From Parapristionchus giblindavisi (lineage: Eukaryota > Nematoda > Chromadorea > Rhabditida > Diplogasteridae), in the NCBI GenBank assembly GCA_943737045.1, contig CALSFV010000010.1:62001-126000 (forward strand): a stretch of DNA of 64,000 nt, written 5' to 3'. A program made the position numbers and the translations under genes. Below the pieces are notes generated by a model. It saw only the letters and a list, made by a program, of their open reading frames with translations. It had not been told where the DNA came from and made no database searches. Shown piece after piece: positions 1 through 12,662 of this stretch; position 1 is the first letter of the stretch, and each line of letters opens with the position of its first letter.

Positions 1-3000
1 TGTACTTCGGTCATTATAGCAGCAGTAAAATATCACAGCTCGACATGACCTGAAGTGTGTCTCATTCAGAATTTTTTCCTCTTTCACATAGTATATTACT
101 CGATAAGTATCATTGACAATTAGACTTGTAACGAATTATTTTGTACCAAAAACAGAGAGTATTGAAAGATAAATTTACATATTGGCCGTACTTTGAAATA
201 GTCTATCTTATTCAGAATTTTTCGCTCTTTCATTTGGTATATGACACGATAGGTTTCATTTCCATTTTCATATTTCTCAAGTTATCTTGATCATATCAGA
301 GTAAAAGCTACTTTTGTACTTCGGTCATTATAGCAGCAGTAAAATATCACAGCTCGACATGACCTGAAGTGTGTCTCATTCAGAATTTTTTCCTCTTTCA
401 CATAGTATATTACTCGATAAGTATCATTGACAATTAGACTTGTAACGAATTATTTTGTACCAAAAACAGAGAGTATTGAAAGATAAATTTACATATTGGC
501 CGTACTTTGAAATAGTCTATCTTATTCAGAATTTTTCGCTCTTTCATTTGGTATATGACACGATAGGTTTCATTTCCATTTTCATATTTCTCAAGTTATC
601 TTGATCATATCAGAGTAAAAGCTACTTTTGTACTTCGGTCATTATAGCAGCAGTAAAATATCACAGCTCGACATGACCTGAAGTGTGTCTCATTCAGAAT
701 TTTTTCCTCTTTCACATAGTATATTACTCGATAAGTATCATTGACAATTAGACTTGTAACGAATTATTTTGTACCAAAAACAGAGAGTATTGAAAGATAA
801 ATTTACATATTGGCCGTACTGACCACTTTGAAATAGTCTATCTTATTTAGAATTTTTCGCTCTTTCATTTGGTATATGACACGATAGGTTTCATTTTCAT
901 TTTCATATTTCTCAAGTTATCTTGATCATATCAGAGTAAAAGCTACTTTTGTACTTCGGTCATTATAGCAGCAGTAAAATATCACAGCTCGACATGACCT
1001 GAAGTGTGTCTCATTCAGAATTTTTTCCTCTTTCATATAGTATATTACACGATAAGTATCATTGACAATTAGACTTGTAACGAATTATTTTGTACCAAAA
1101 ACAGAGAGTATTGAAAGATAAATTTACATATTGGCCGTACTGACCACTTTGAAATAGTCTATCTTATTCAGAATTTTTCGCTCTTTCATTTGGTATATGA
1201 CACGATAGGTTTCATTTTCATTTTCATTTTTCTCAAGTTATCTTGATCATATCAGAGTAAAAGCTACTTTTGTACTTCGGTCATTATAGCAGCAGTAAAA
1301 TATGACAGCTCGACATGACCTGAAGTGTGTCTCATTCAGAATTTTTTCCTCTTTCACATAGTATATTACTCGATAAGTATCATTGACAATTAGACTTGTA
1401 ACGAATTATTTTGTACCAAAAACAGAGAGTATTGAAAGATAAATTTACATATTGGCCGTACTTTGAAATAGTCTATCTTATTCAGAATTTTTCGCTCTTT
1501 CATTTGGTATATGACACGATAGGTTTCATTTTCATTTTCATTTTTCTCAAGTTATCTTGATCATATCAGAGTAAAAGCTACTTTTGTACTTCGGTCATTA
1601 TAGCAGCAGTAAAATATCACAGCTCGACATGACCTGAAGTGTGTCTCATTCAGAATTTTTTCCTCTTTCACATAGTATATTACTCGATAAGTATCATTGA
1701 CAATTAGACTTGTAACGAATTATTTTGTACCAAAAACAGAGAGTATTGAAAGATAAATTTACATATTGGCCGTACTTTGAAATAGTCTATCTTATTCAGA
1801 ATTTTTCGCTCTTTCATTTGGTATATGACACGATAGGTTTCATTTTCATTTTCATTTTTCTCAAGTTATCTTGATCATATCAGAGTAAAAGCTACTTTTG
1901 TACTTCGGTCATTATAGCAGCAGTAAAATATCACAGCTCGACATGACCTGAAGTGTGTCTCATTCAGAATTTTTTCCTCTTTCACATAGTATATTACTCG
2001 ATAAGTATCATTGACAATTAGACTTGTAACGAATTATTTTGTACCAAAAACAGAGAGTATTGAAAGATAAATTTACATATTGGCCGTACTGACCACTTTG
2101 AAATAGTCTATCTTATTCAGAATTTTTCGCTCTTTCATTTGGTATATGACACGATAGGTTTCATTTCCATTTTCATATTTCTCAAGTTATCTTGATCATA
2201 TCAGAGTAAAAGCTACTTTTGTACTTCGGTCATTATAGCAGCAGTAAAATATCACAGCTCGACATGACCTGAAGTGTGTCTCATTCAGAATTTTTTCCTC
2301 TTTCACATAGTATATTACTCGATAAGTATCATTGACAATTAGACTTGTAACGAATTATTTTGTACCAAAAACAGAGAGTATTGAAAGATAAATTTACATA
2401 TTGGCCGTACTGACCACTTTGAAATAGTTTATCTTATTCAGAATTTTTCGCTCTTTCATTTGGTATATGACACGATAGGTTTCATTTCCATTTTCATATT
2501 TCTCAAGTTATCTTGATCATATCAGAGTAAAAGCTACTTTTGTACTTCGGTCATTATAGCAGCAGTAAAATATCACAGCTCGACATGACCTGAAGTGTGT
2601 CTCATTCAGAATTTTTTCCTCTTTCACATAGTATATTACTCGATAAGTATCATTGACAATTAGACTTGTAACGAATTATTTTGTACCAAAAACAGAGAGT
2701 ATTGAAAGATAAATTTACATATTGGCCGTACTGACCACTTTGAAATAGTCTATCTTATTTAGAATTTTTCGCTCTTTCATTTGGTATATGACACGATAGG
2801 TTTCATTTTCATTTTCATATTTCTCAAGTTATCTTGATCATATCAGAGTAAAAGCTACTTTTGTACTTCGGTCATTATAGCAGCAGTAAAATATCACAGC
2901 TCGACATGACCTGAAGTGTGTCTCATTCAGAATTTTTTCCTCTTTCATATAGTATATTACACGATAAGTATCATTGACAATTAGACTTGTAACGAATTAT

Positions 3001-6000
3001 TTTGTACCAAAAACAGAGAGTATTGAAAGATAAATTTACATATTGGCCGTACTGACCACTTTGAAATAGTCTATCTTATTCAGAATTTTTCGCTCTTTCA
3101 TTTGGTATATGACACGATAGGTTTCATTTTCATTTTCATTTTTCTCAAGTTATCTTGATCATATCAGAGTAAAAGCTACTTTTGTACTTCGGTCATTATA
3201 GCAGCAGTAAAATATCACAGCTCGACATGACCTGAAGTGTGTCTCATTCAGAATTTTTTCCTCTTTCACATAGTATATTACTCGATAAGTATCATTGACA
3301 ATTAGACTTGTAACGAATTATTTTGTACCAAAAACAGAGAGTATTGAAAGATAAATTTACATATTGGCCGTACTTTGAAATAGTCTATCTTATTCAGAAT
3401 TTTTCGCTCTTTCATTTGGTATATGACACGATAGGTTTCATTTTCATTTTCATTTTTCTCAAGTTATCTTGATCATATCAGAGTAAAAGCTACTTTTGTA
3501 CTTCGGTCATTATAGCAGCAGTAAAATATCACAGCTCGACATGACCTGAAGTGTGTCTCATTCAGAATTTTTTTCCTCTTTCACATAGTATATTACTCGA
3601 TAAGTATCATTGACAATTAGACTTGTAACGAATTATTTTGTACCAAAAACAGAGAGTATTGAAAGATAAATTTACATATTGGCCGTACTGACCACTTTGA
3701 AATAGTCTATCTTATTTAGAATTTTTCGCTCTTTCATTTGGTATATGACACGATAGGTTTCATTTTCATTTTCATATTTCTCAAGTTATCTTGATCATAT
3801 CAGAGTAAAAGCTACTTTTGTACTTCGGTCATTATAGCAGCAGTAAAATATCACAGCTCGACATGACCTGAAGTGTGTCTCATTCAGAATTTTTTCCTCT
3901 TTCACATAGTATATTACTCGATAAGTATCATTGACAATTAGACTTGTAACGAATTATTTTGTACCAAAAACAGAGAGTATTGAAAGATAAATTTACATAT
4001 TGGCCGTACTGACCACTTTGAAATAGTCTATCTTATTCAGAATTTTTCGCTCTTTCATTTGGTATATGACACGATAGGTTTCATTTCCATTTTCATATTT
4101 CTCAAGTTATCTTGATCATATCAGAGTAAAAGCTACTTTTGTACTTCGGTCATTATAGCAGCAGTAAAATATCACAGCTCGACATGACCTGACGTGTGTC
4201 TCATTCAGAATTTTTTCCTCTTTCACATAGTATATTACTCGATAAGTATCATTGACAATTAGACTTGTAACGAATTATTTTGTACCAAAAACAGAGAGTA
4301 TTGAAAGATAAATTTGCATATTGGCCGTACTGACCACTTTGAAATAGTCTATCTTATTCAGAATTTTTCGCTCTTTCATTTGGTATATGACACGATAGGT
4401 TTCATTTTCATTTTCATATTTCTCAAGTTATCTTGATCATATCAGAGTAAAAGCTACTTTTGTACTTCGGTCATTATAGCAGCAGTAAAATATCACAGCT
4501 CGACATGACCTGAAGTGTGTCTCATTCAGAATTTTTTCCTCTTTCATATAGTATATTACTCGATAAGTATCATTGACAATTAGACTTGTAACGAATTATT
4601 TTGTACCAAAAACAGAGAGTATTGAAAGATAAATTTACATATTGGCCGTACTGACCACTTTGAAATAGTCTATCTTATTCAGAATTTTTCGCTCTTTCAT
4701 TTGGTATATGACACGATAGGTTTCATTTTCATTTTCATATTTCTCAAGTTATCTTGATCATATCAGAGTAAAAGCTACTTTTGTACTTCGGTCATTATAG
4801 CAGCAGTAAAATATCACAGCTCGACATGACCTGAAGTGTGTCTCATTCAGAATTTTTTCCTCTTTCACATAGTATATTACTCGATAAGTATCATTGACAA
4901 TTAGACTTGTAACGAATTATTTTGTACCAAAAACAGAGAGTTTTGAAAGATAAATTTACATATTGGCCGTACTGACCACTTTGAAATAGTCTATCTTATT
5001 CAGAATTTTTCGCTCTTTCATTTGGTATATGACACGATAGGTTTCATTTCCATTTTCATATTTCTCAAGTTATCTTGATCATATCAGAGTAAAAGCTACT
5101 TTTGTACTTCGGTCATTATAGCAGCAGTAAAATATCACAGCTCGACATGACCTGAAGTGTGTCTCATTCAGAATTTTTTCCTCTTTCACATAGTATATTA
5201 CTCGATAAGTATCATTGACAATTAGACTTGTAACGAATTATTTTGTACCAAAAACAGAGAGTATTGAAAGATAAATTTACATATTGGCCGTACTGACCAC
5301 TTTGAAATAGTCTATCTTATTCAGAATTTTTCGCTCTTTCATTTGGTATATGACACGATAGGTTTCATTTTCATTTTCATATTTCTCAAGTTATCTTGAT
5401 CATATCAGAGTAAAAGCTACTTTTGTACTTCGGTCATTATAGCAGCAGTAAAATATCACAGCTCGACATGACCTGAAGTGTGTCTCATTCAGAATTTTTT
5501 CCTCTTTCATATAGTATATTACTCGATAAGTATCATTGACAATTAGACTTGTAACGAATTATTTTGTACCAAAAACAGAGAGTATTGAAAGATAAATTTA
5601 CATATTGGCCGTACTGACCACTTTGAAATAGTCTATCTTATTCAGAATTTTTCGCTCTTTCATTTGGTATATGACACGATAGGTTTCATTTTCATTTTCA
5701 TATTTCTCAAGTTATCTTGATCATATCAGAGTAAAAGCTACTTTTGTACTTCGGTCATTATAGCAGCAGTAAAATATCACAGCTCGACATGACCTGAAGT
5801 GTGTCTCATTCAGAATTTTTTCCTCTTTCACATAGTATATTACTCGATAAGTATCATTGACAATTAGACTTGTAACGAATTATTTTGTACCAAAAACAGA
5901 GAGTTTTGAAAGATAAATTTACATATTGGCCGTACTGACCACTTTGAAATAGTCTATCTTATTCAGAATTTTTCGCTCTTTCATTTGGTATATGACACGA

Positions 6001-6065
6001 TAGGTTTCATTTCCATTTTCATATTTCTCAAGTTATCTTGATCATATCAGAGTAAAAGCTACTTT
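1..6065. repeat. Zone 1: 314/321-bp mixed monomers
   Basis: Nineteen monomers starting at 1, 315, 629, 950, 1271, 1585, 1899, 2220, 2541, 2862, 3183, 3497, 3819, 4140, 4461, 4782, 5103, 5424 and 5745. Those at 1, 315, 1271, 1585 and 3183 are 314 bp, lacking TGACCAC. The 3497 copy is 322 bp, with a seven-T run after CAGAA. Subtype markers: TTATTTAG at 629, 2541 and 3497; TTTCATATAG with ATTACACG at 950 and 2862; AGTTTATC at 2220; GACGTGTG plus AATTTGCAT at 4140; GAGAGTTTTG at 4782 and 5745. The 1271 copy alone has TATGACAGC. The first 41 bases of the window match those of the other monomers, so the left edge is not an array boundary. Confidence 0.93.
1271..5350. repeat. Upstream copy of the 4.1-kb block repeated at 8583-12662
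   Basis: See the partner block for the marker list. The offset of 7312 bp is 23 monomers. The private TATGACAGC in the 1271 copy is absent from 8583, so it is either later than the duplication or outside it. The order of 314-, 321- and 322-bp monomers across the block is too specific to have arisen independently. Confidence 0.84.
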
Positions 6066-7319
6066 TGTACTTCGGTCATTATAGCAGCAGTAAAATATCA
6101 CAGCTCGACATGACCTGAAGTGTGTCTCATTCAGAATTTTTTCCTCTTTCACATAGTATATTACTCGATAAGTATCATTGACAATTAGACTTGTAACGAA
6201 TTATTTTGTACCAAAAACAGAGAGTATTGAAAGATAAATTTACATATTGGCCGTACTGACCACTTTGAAATAGTCTATCTTATTCAGAATTTTTCGCTCT
6301 TTCATTTGGTATAGGTTTCATTTTCATTTTCATATTTCTCAAGTTATCTTGATCATATCAGAGTAAAAGCTACTTTTGTACTTCGGTCATTATAGCAGCA
6401 GTAAAATATCACAGCTCGACATGACCTGAAGTGTGTCTCATTCAGAATTTTTTCCTCTTTCATATAGTATATTACTCGATAAGTATCATTGACAATTAGA
6501 CTTGTAACGAATTATTTTGTACCAAAAACAGAGAGTATTGAAAGATAAATTTACATATTGGCCGTACTGACCACTTTGAAATAGTCTATCTTATTCAGAA
6601 TTTTTCGCTCTTTCATTTGGTATAGGTTTCATTTTCATTTTCATATTTCTCAAGTTATCTTGATCATATCAGAGTAAAAGCTACTTTTGTACTTCGGTCA
6701 TTATAGCAGCAGTAAAATATCACAGCTCGACATGACCTGAAGTGTGTCTCATTCAGAATTTTTTCCTCTTTCACATAGTATATTACTCGATAAGTATCAT
6801 TGACAATTAGACTTGTAACGAATTATTTTGTACCAAAAACAGAGAGTTTTGAAAGATAAATTTACATATTGGCCGTACTGACCACTTTGAAATAGTCTAT
6901 CTTATTCAGAATTTTTCGCTCTTTCATTTGGTATATGACACGATAGGTTTCATTTCCATTTTCATATTTCTCAAGTTATCTTGATCATATCAGAGTAAAA
7001 GCTACTTTTGTACTTCGGTCATTATAGCAGCAGTAAAATATCACAGCTCGACATGACCTGAAGTGTGTCTCATTCAGAATTTTTTCCTCTTTCACATAGT
7101 ATATTACTCGATAAGTATCATTGACAATTAGACTTGTAACGAATTATTTTGTACCAAAAACAGAGAGTATTGAAAGATAAATTTACATATTGGCCGTACT
7201 GACCACTTTGAAATAGTCTATCTTATTCAGAATTTTTCGCTCTTTCATTTGGTATAGGTTTCATTTTCATTTTCATTTTTCTCAAGTTATCTTGATCATA
7301 TCAGAGTAAAAGCTACTTT
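4461..7319. repeat. Three successive trimer units (catata - tttt - plain)
   Basis: Units 4461-5423 (963 bp), 5424-6376 (953 bp) and 6377-7319 (943 bp). Each has a TTTCATATAG monomer, then a GAGAGTTTTG/CATTTCC monomer, then one without either marker. Unit length falls because the third monomer of unit 2 (6066), and the first and third of unit 3 (6377, 7009), carry the 10-bp deletion. The same trimer motif recurs at 11773-13668 and 15585-17480. Confidence 0.82.
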
Positions 7320-8582
7320 TGTACTTCGGTCATTATAGCAGCAGTAAAATATCACAGCTCGACATGACCTGAAGTGTGTCTCATTCAGAATTTTTTCCTC
7401 TTTCACATAGTATATTACTCGATAAGTATCATTGACAATTAGACTTGTAACGAATTATTTTGTACCAAAAACAGAGAGTATTGAAAGATAAATTTACATA
7501 TTGGCCGTACTTTGAAATAGTCTATCTTATTCAGAATTTTTCGCTCTTTCATTTGGTATATGACACGATAGGTTTCATTTTCATTTTCATTTTTCTCAAG
7601 TTATCTTGATCATATCAGAGTAAAAGCTACTTTTGTACTTCGGTCATTATAGCAGCAGTAAAATATCACAGCTCGACATGACCTGAAGTGTGTCTCATTC
7701 AGAATTTTTTCCTCTTTCATATAGTATATTACACGATAAGTATCATTGACAATTAGACTTGTAACGAATTATTTTGTACCAAAAACAGAGAGTATTGAAA
7801 GATAAATTTACATATTGGCCGTACTGACCACTTTGAAATAGTCTATCTTATTCAGAATTTTTCGCTCTTTCATTTGGTATATGACACGATAGGTTTCATT
7901 TTCATTTTCATTTTTCTCAAGTTATCTTGATCATATCAGAGTAAAAGCTACTTTTGTACTTCGGTCATTATAGCAGCAGTAAAATATCACAGCTCGACAT
8001 GACCTGAAGTGTGTCTCATTCAGAATTTTTTCCTCTTTCACATAGTATATTACTCGATAAGTATCATTGACAATTAGACTTGTAACGAATTATTTTGTAC
8101 CAAAAACAGAGAGTATTGAAAGATAAATTTACATATTGGCCGTACTTTGAAATAGTCTATCTTATTCAGAATTTTTCGCTCTTTCATTTGGTATATGACA
8201 CGATAGGTTTCATTTTCATTTTCATTTTTCTCAAGTTATCTTGATCATATCAGAGTAAAAGCTACTTTTGTACTTCGGTCATTATAGCAGCAGTAAAATA
8301 TCACAGCTCGACATGACCTGAAGTGTGTCTCATTCAGAATTTTTTCCTCTTTCACATAGTATATTACTCGATAAGTATCATTGACAATTAGACTTGTAAC
8401 GAATTATTTTGTACCAAAAACAGAGAGTATTGAAAGATAAATTTACATATTGGCCGTACTTTGAAATAGTCTATCTTATTCAGAATTTTTCGCTCTTTCA
8501 TTTGGTATATGACACGATAGGTTTCATTTTCATTTTCATTTTTCTCAAGTTATCTTGATCATATCAGAGTAAAAGCTACTTT

Positions 8583-11500
8583 TGTACTTCGGTCATTATA
8601 GCAGCAGTAAAATATCACAGCTCGACATGACCTGAAGTGTGTCTCATTCAGAATTTTTTCCTCTTTCACATAGTATATTACTCGATAAGTATCATTGACA
8701 ATTAGACTTGTAACGAATTATTTTGTACCAAAAACAGAGAGTATTGAAAGATAAATTTACATATTGGCCGTACTTTGAAATAGTCTATCTTATTCAGAAT
8801 TTTTCGCTCTTTCATTTGGTATATGACACGATAGGTTTCATTTTCATTTTCATTTTTCTCAAGTTATCTTGATCATATCAGAGTAAAAGCTACTTTTGTA
8901 CTTCGGTCATTATAGCAGCAGTAAAATATCACAGCTCGACATGACCTGAAGTGTGTCTCATTCAGAATTTTTTCCTCTTTCACATAGTATATTACTCGAT
9001 AAGTATCATTGACAATTAGACTTGTAACGAATTATTTTGTACCAAAAACAGAGAGTATTGAAAGATAAATTTACATATTGGCCGTACTTTGAAATAGTCT
9101 ATCTTATTCAGAATTTTTCGCTCTTTCATTTGGTATATGACACGATAGGTTTCATTTTCATTTTCATTTTTCTCAAGTTATCTTGATCATATCAGAGTAA
9201 AAGCTACTTTTGTACTTCGGTCATTATAGCAGCAGTAAAATATCACAGCTCGACATGACCTGAAGTGTGTCTCATTCAGAATTTTTTCCTCTTTCACATA
9301 GTATATTACTCGATAAGTATCATTGACAATTAGACTTGTAACGAATTATTTTGTACCAAAAACAGAGAGTATTGAAAGATAAATTTACATATTGGCCGTA
9401 CTGACCACTTTGAAATAGTCTATCTTATTCAGAATTTTTCGCTCTTTCATTTGGTATATGACACGATAGGTTTCATTTCCATTTTCATATTTCTCAAGTT
9501 ATCTTGATCATATCAGAGTAAAAGCTACTTTTGTACTTCGGTCATTATAGCAGCAGTAAAATATCACAGCTCGACATGACCTGAAGTGTGTCTCATTCAG
9601 AATTTTTTCCTCTTTCACATAGTATATTACTCGATAAGTATCATTGACAATTAGACTTGTAACGAATTATTTTGTACCAAAAACAGAGAGTATTGAAAGA
9701 TAAATTTACATATTGGCCGTACTGACCACTTTGAAATAGTTTATCTTATTCAGAATTTTTCGCTCTTTCATTTGGTATATGACACGATAGGTTTCATTTC
9801 CATTTTCATATTTCTCAAGTTATCTTGATCATATCAGAGTAAAAGCTACTTTTGTACTTCGGTCATTATAGCAGCAGTAAAATATCACAGCTCGACATGA
9901 CCTGAAGTGTGTCTCATTCAGAATTTTTTCCTCTTTCACATAGTATATTACTCGATAAGTATCATTGACAATTAGACTTGTAACGAATTATTTTGTACCA
10001 AAAACAGAGAGTATTGAAAGATAAATTTACATATTGGCCGTACTGACCACTTTGAAATAGTCTATCTTATTTAGAATTTTTCGCTCTTTCATTTGGTATA
10101 TGACACGATAGGTTTCATTTTCATTTTCATATTTCTCAAGTTATCTTGATCATATCAGAGTAAAAGCTACTTTTGTACTTCGGTCATTATAGCAGCAGTA
10201 AAATATCACAGCTCGACATGACCTGAAGTGTGTCTCATTCAGAATTTTTTCCTCTTTCATATAGTATATTACACGATAAGTATCATTGACAATTAGACTT
10301 GTAACGAATTATTTTGTACCAAAAACAGAGAGTATTGAAAGATAAATTTACATATTGGCCGTACTGACCACTTTGAAATAGTCTATCTTATTCAGAATTT
10401 TTCGCTCTTTCATTTGGTATATGACACGATAGGTTTCATTTTCATTTTCATTTTTCTCAAGTTATCTTGATCATATCAGAGTAAAAGCTACTTTTGTACT
10501 TCGGTCATTATAGCAGCAGTAAAATATCACAGCTCGACATGACCTGAAGTGTGTCTCATTCAGAATTTTTTCCTCTTTCACATAGTATATTACTCGATAA
10601 GTATCATTGACAATTAGACTTGTAACGAATTATTTTGTACCAAAAACAGAGAGTATTGAAAGATAAATTTACATATTGGCCGTACTTTGAAATAGTCTAT
10701 CTTATTCAGAATTTTTCGCTCTTTCATTTGGTATATGACACGATAGGTTTCATTTTCATTTTCATTTTTCTCAAGTTATCTTGATCATATCAGAGTAAAA
10801 GCTACTTTTGTACTTCGGTCATTATAGCAGCAGTAAAATATCACAGCTCGACATGACCTGAAGTGTGTCTCATTCAGAATTTTTTTCCTCTTTCACATAG
10901 TATATTACTCGATAAGTATCATTGACAATTAGACTTGTAACGAATTATTTTGTACCAAAAACAGAGAGTATTGAAAGATAAATTTACATATTGGCCGTAC
11001 TGACCACTTTGAAATAGTCTATCTTATTTAGAATTTTTCGCTCTTTCATTTGGTATATGACACGATAGGTTTCATTTTCATTTTCATATTTCTCAAGTTA
11101 TCTTGATCATATCAGAGTAAAAGCTACTTTTGTACTTCGGTCATTATAGCAGCAGTAAAATATCACAGCTCGACATGACCTGAAGTGTGTCTCATTCAGA
11201 ATTTTTTCCTCTTTCACATAGTATATTACTCGATAAGTATCATTGACAATTAGACTTGTAACGAATTATTTTGTACCAAAAACAGAGAGTATTGAAAGAT
11301 AAATTTACATATTGGCCGTACTGACCACTTTGAAATAGTCTATCTTATTCAGAATTTTTCGCTCTTTCATTTGGTATATGACACGATAGGTTTCATTTCC
11401 ATTTTCATATTTCTCAAGTTATCTTGATCATATCAGAGTAAAAGCTACTTTTGTACTTCGGTCATTATAGCAGCAGTAAAATATCACAGCTCGACATGAC

Positions 11501-12662
11501 CTGACGTGTGTCTCATTCAGAATTTTTTCCTCTTTCACATAGTATATTACTCGATAAGTATCATTGACAATTAGACTTGTAACGAATTATTTTGTACCAA
11601 AAACAGAGAGTATTGAAAGATAAATTTGCATATTGGCCGTACTGACCACTTTGAAATAGTCTATCTTATTCAGAATTTTTCGCTCTTTCATTTGGTATAT
11701 GACACGATAGGTTTCATTTTCATTTTCATATTTCTCAAGTTATCTTGATCATATCAGAGTAAAAGCTACTTTTGTACTTCGGTCATTATAGCAGCAGTAA
11801 AATATCACAGCTCGACATGACCTGAAGTGTGTCTCATTCAGAATTTTTTCCTCTTTCATATAGTATATTACTCGATAAGTATCATTGACAATTAGACTTG
11901 TAACGAATTATTTTGTACCAAAAACAGAGAGTATTGAAAGATAAATTTACATATTGGCCGTACTGACCACTTTGAAATAGTCTATCTTATTCAGAATTTT
12001 TCGCTCTTTCATTTGGTATATGACACGATAGGTTTCATTTTCATTTTCATATTTCTCAAGTTATCTTGATCATATCAGAGTAAAAGCTACTTTTGTACTT
12101 CGGTCATTATAGCAGCAGTAAAATATCACAGCTCGACATGACCTGAAGTGTGTCTCATTCAGAATTTTTTCCTCTTTCACATAGTATATTACTCGATAAG
12201 TATCATTGACAATTAGACTTGTAACGAATTATTTTGTACCAAAAACAGAGAGTTTTGAAAGATAAATTTACATATTGGCCGTACTGACCACTTTGAAATA
12301 GTCTATCTTATTCAGAATTTTTCGCTCTTTCATTTGGTATATGACACGATAGGTTTCATTTCCATTTTCATATTTCTCAAGTTATCTTGATCATATCAGA
12401 GTAAAAGCTACTTTTGTACTTCGGTCATTATAGCAGCAGTAAAATATCACAGCTCGACATGACCTGAAGTGTGTCTCATTCAGAATTTTTTCCTCTTTCA
12501 CATAGTATATTACTCGATAAGTATCATTGACAATTAGACTTGTAACGAATTATTTTGTACCAAAAACAGAGAGTATTGAAAGATAAATTTACATATTGGC
12601 CGTACTGACCACTTTGAAATAGTCTATCTTATTCAGAATTTTTCGCTCTTTCATTTGGTATA
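8583..12662. repeat. Downstream copy of a 4.1-kb block also present at 1271-5350
   Basis: At offset 7312, monomers 1271-5103 correspond to 8583-12415. The matched series includes AGTTTATC (2220/9532), TTATTTAG (2541/9853), TTTCATATAG plus ATTACACG (2862/10174), the 314-bp copy (3183/10495), the 322-bp seven-T copy (3497/10809), GACGTGTG plus AATTTGCAT (4140/11452) and GAGAGTTTTG (4782/12094). The match ends inside 5103/12415, where the second copy has the 10-bp deletion. The left limit is uncertain because the two flanking pairs are plain 314-bp monomers. Confidence 0.85.

Noticed and set aside
100..107. GATA-factor sites (CGATAAG in half A, CGATAGG in half B)
   Set aside because: A short motif expected often in A/T-rich DNA. 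It is conserved between halves only as part of the longer duplicated core, so there is no independent evidence of binding.
120..136. CENP-B box (reverse strand, monomer positions 120-136)
   Set aside because: The reverse complement begins with an ATTCGTT-like half and has the central AA, but the essential CGGG half is missing. The TTCGG motif at monomer position 6 also lacks the required downstream bases.
113..141. Sigma-70-like promoter: TTGACA at monomer positions 113-118
   Set aside because: No good -10 hexamer lies at 16-18 bp, the match recurs in nearly every monomer of an A/T-rich satellite, and the context is eukaryotic.
295..310. Short inverted repeats (TGAT-CAT-ATCA near the monomer end; GATA-AG-TATC in half A)
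   Set aside because: Stems are only four bases and expected by chance at this composition; no longer dyad was found to suggest a functional hairpin.
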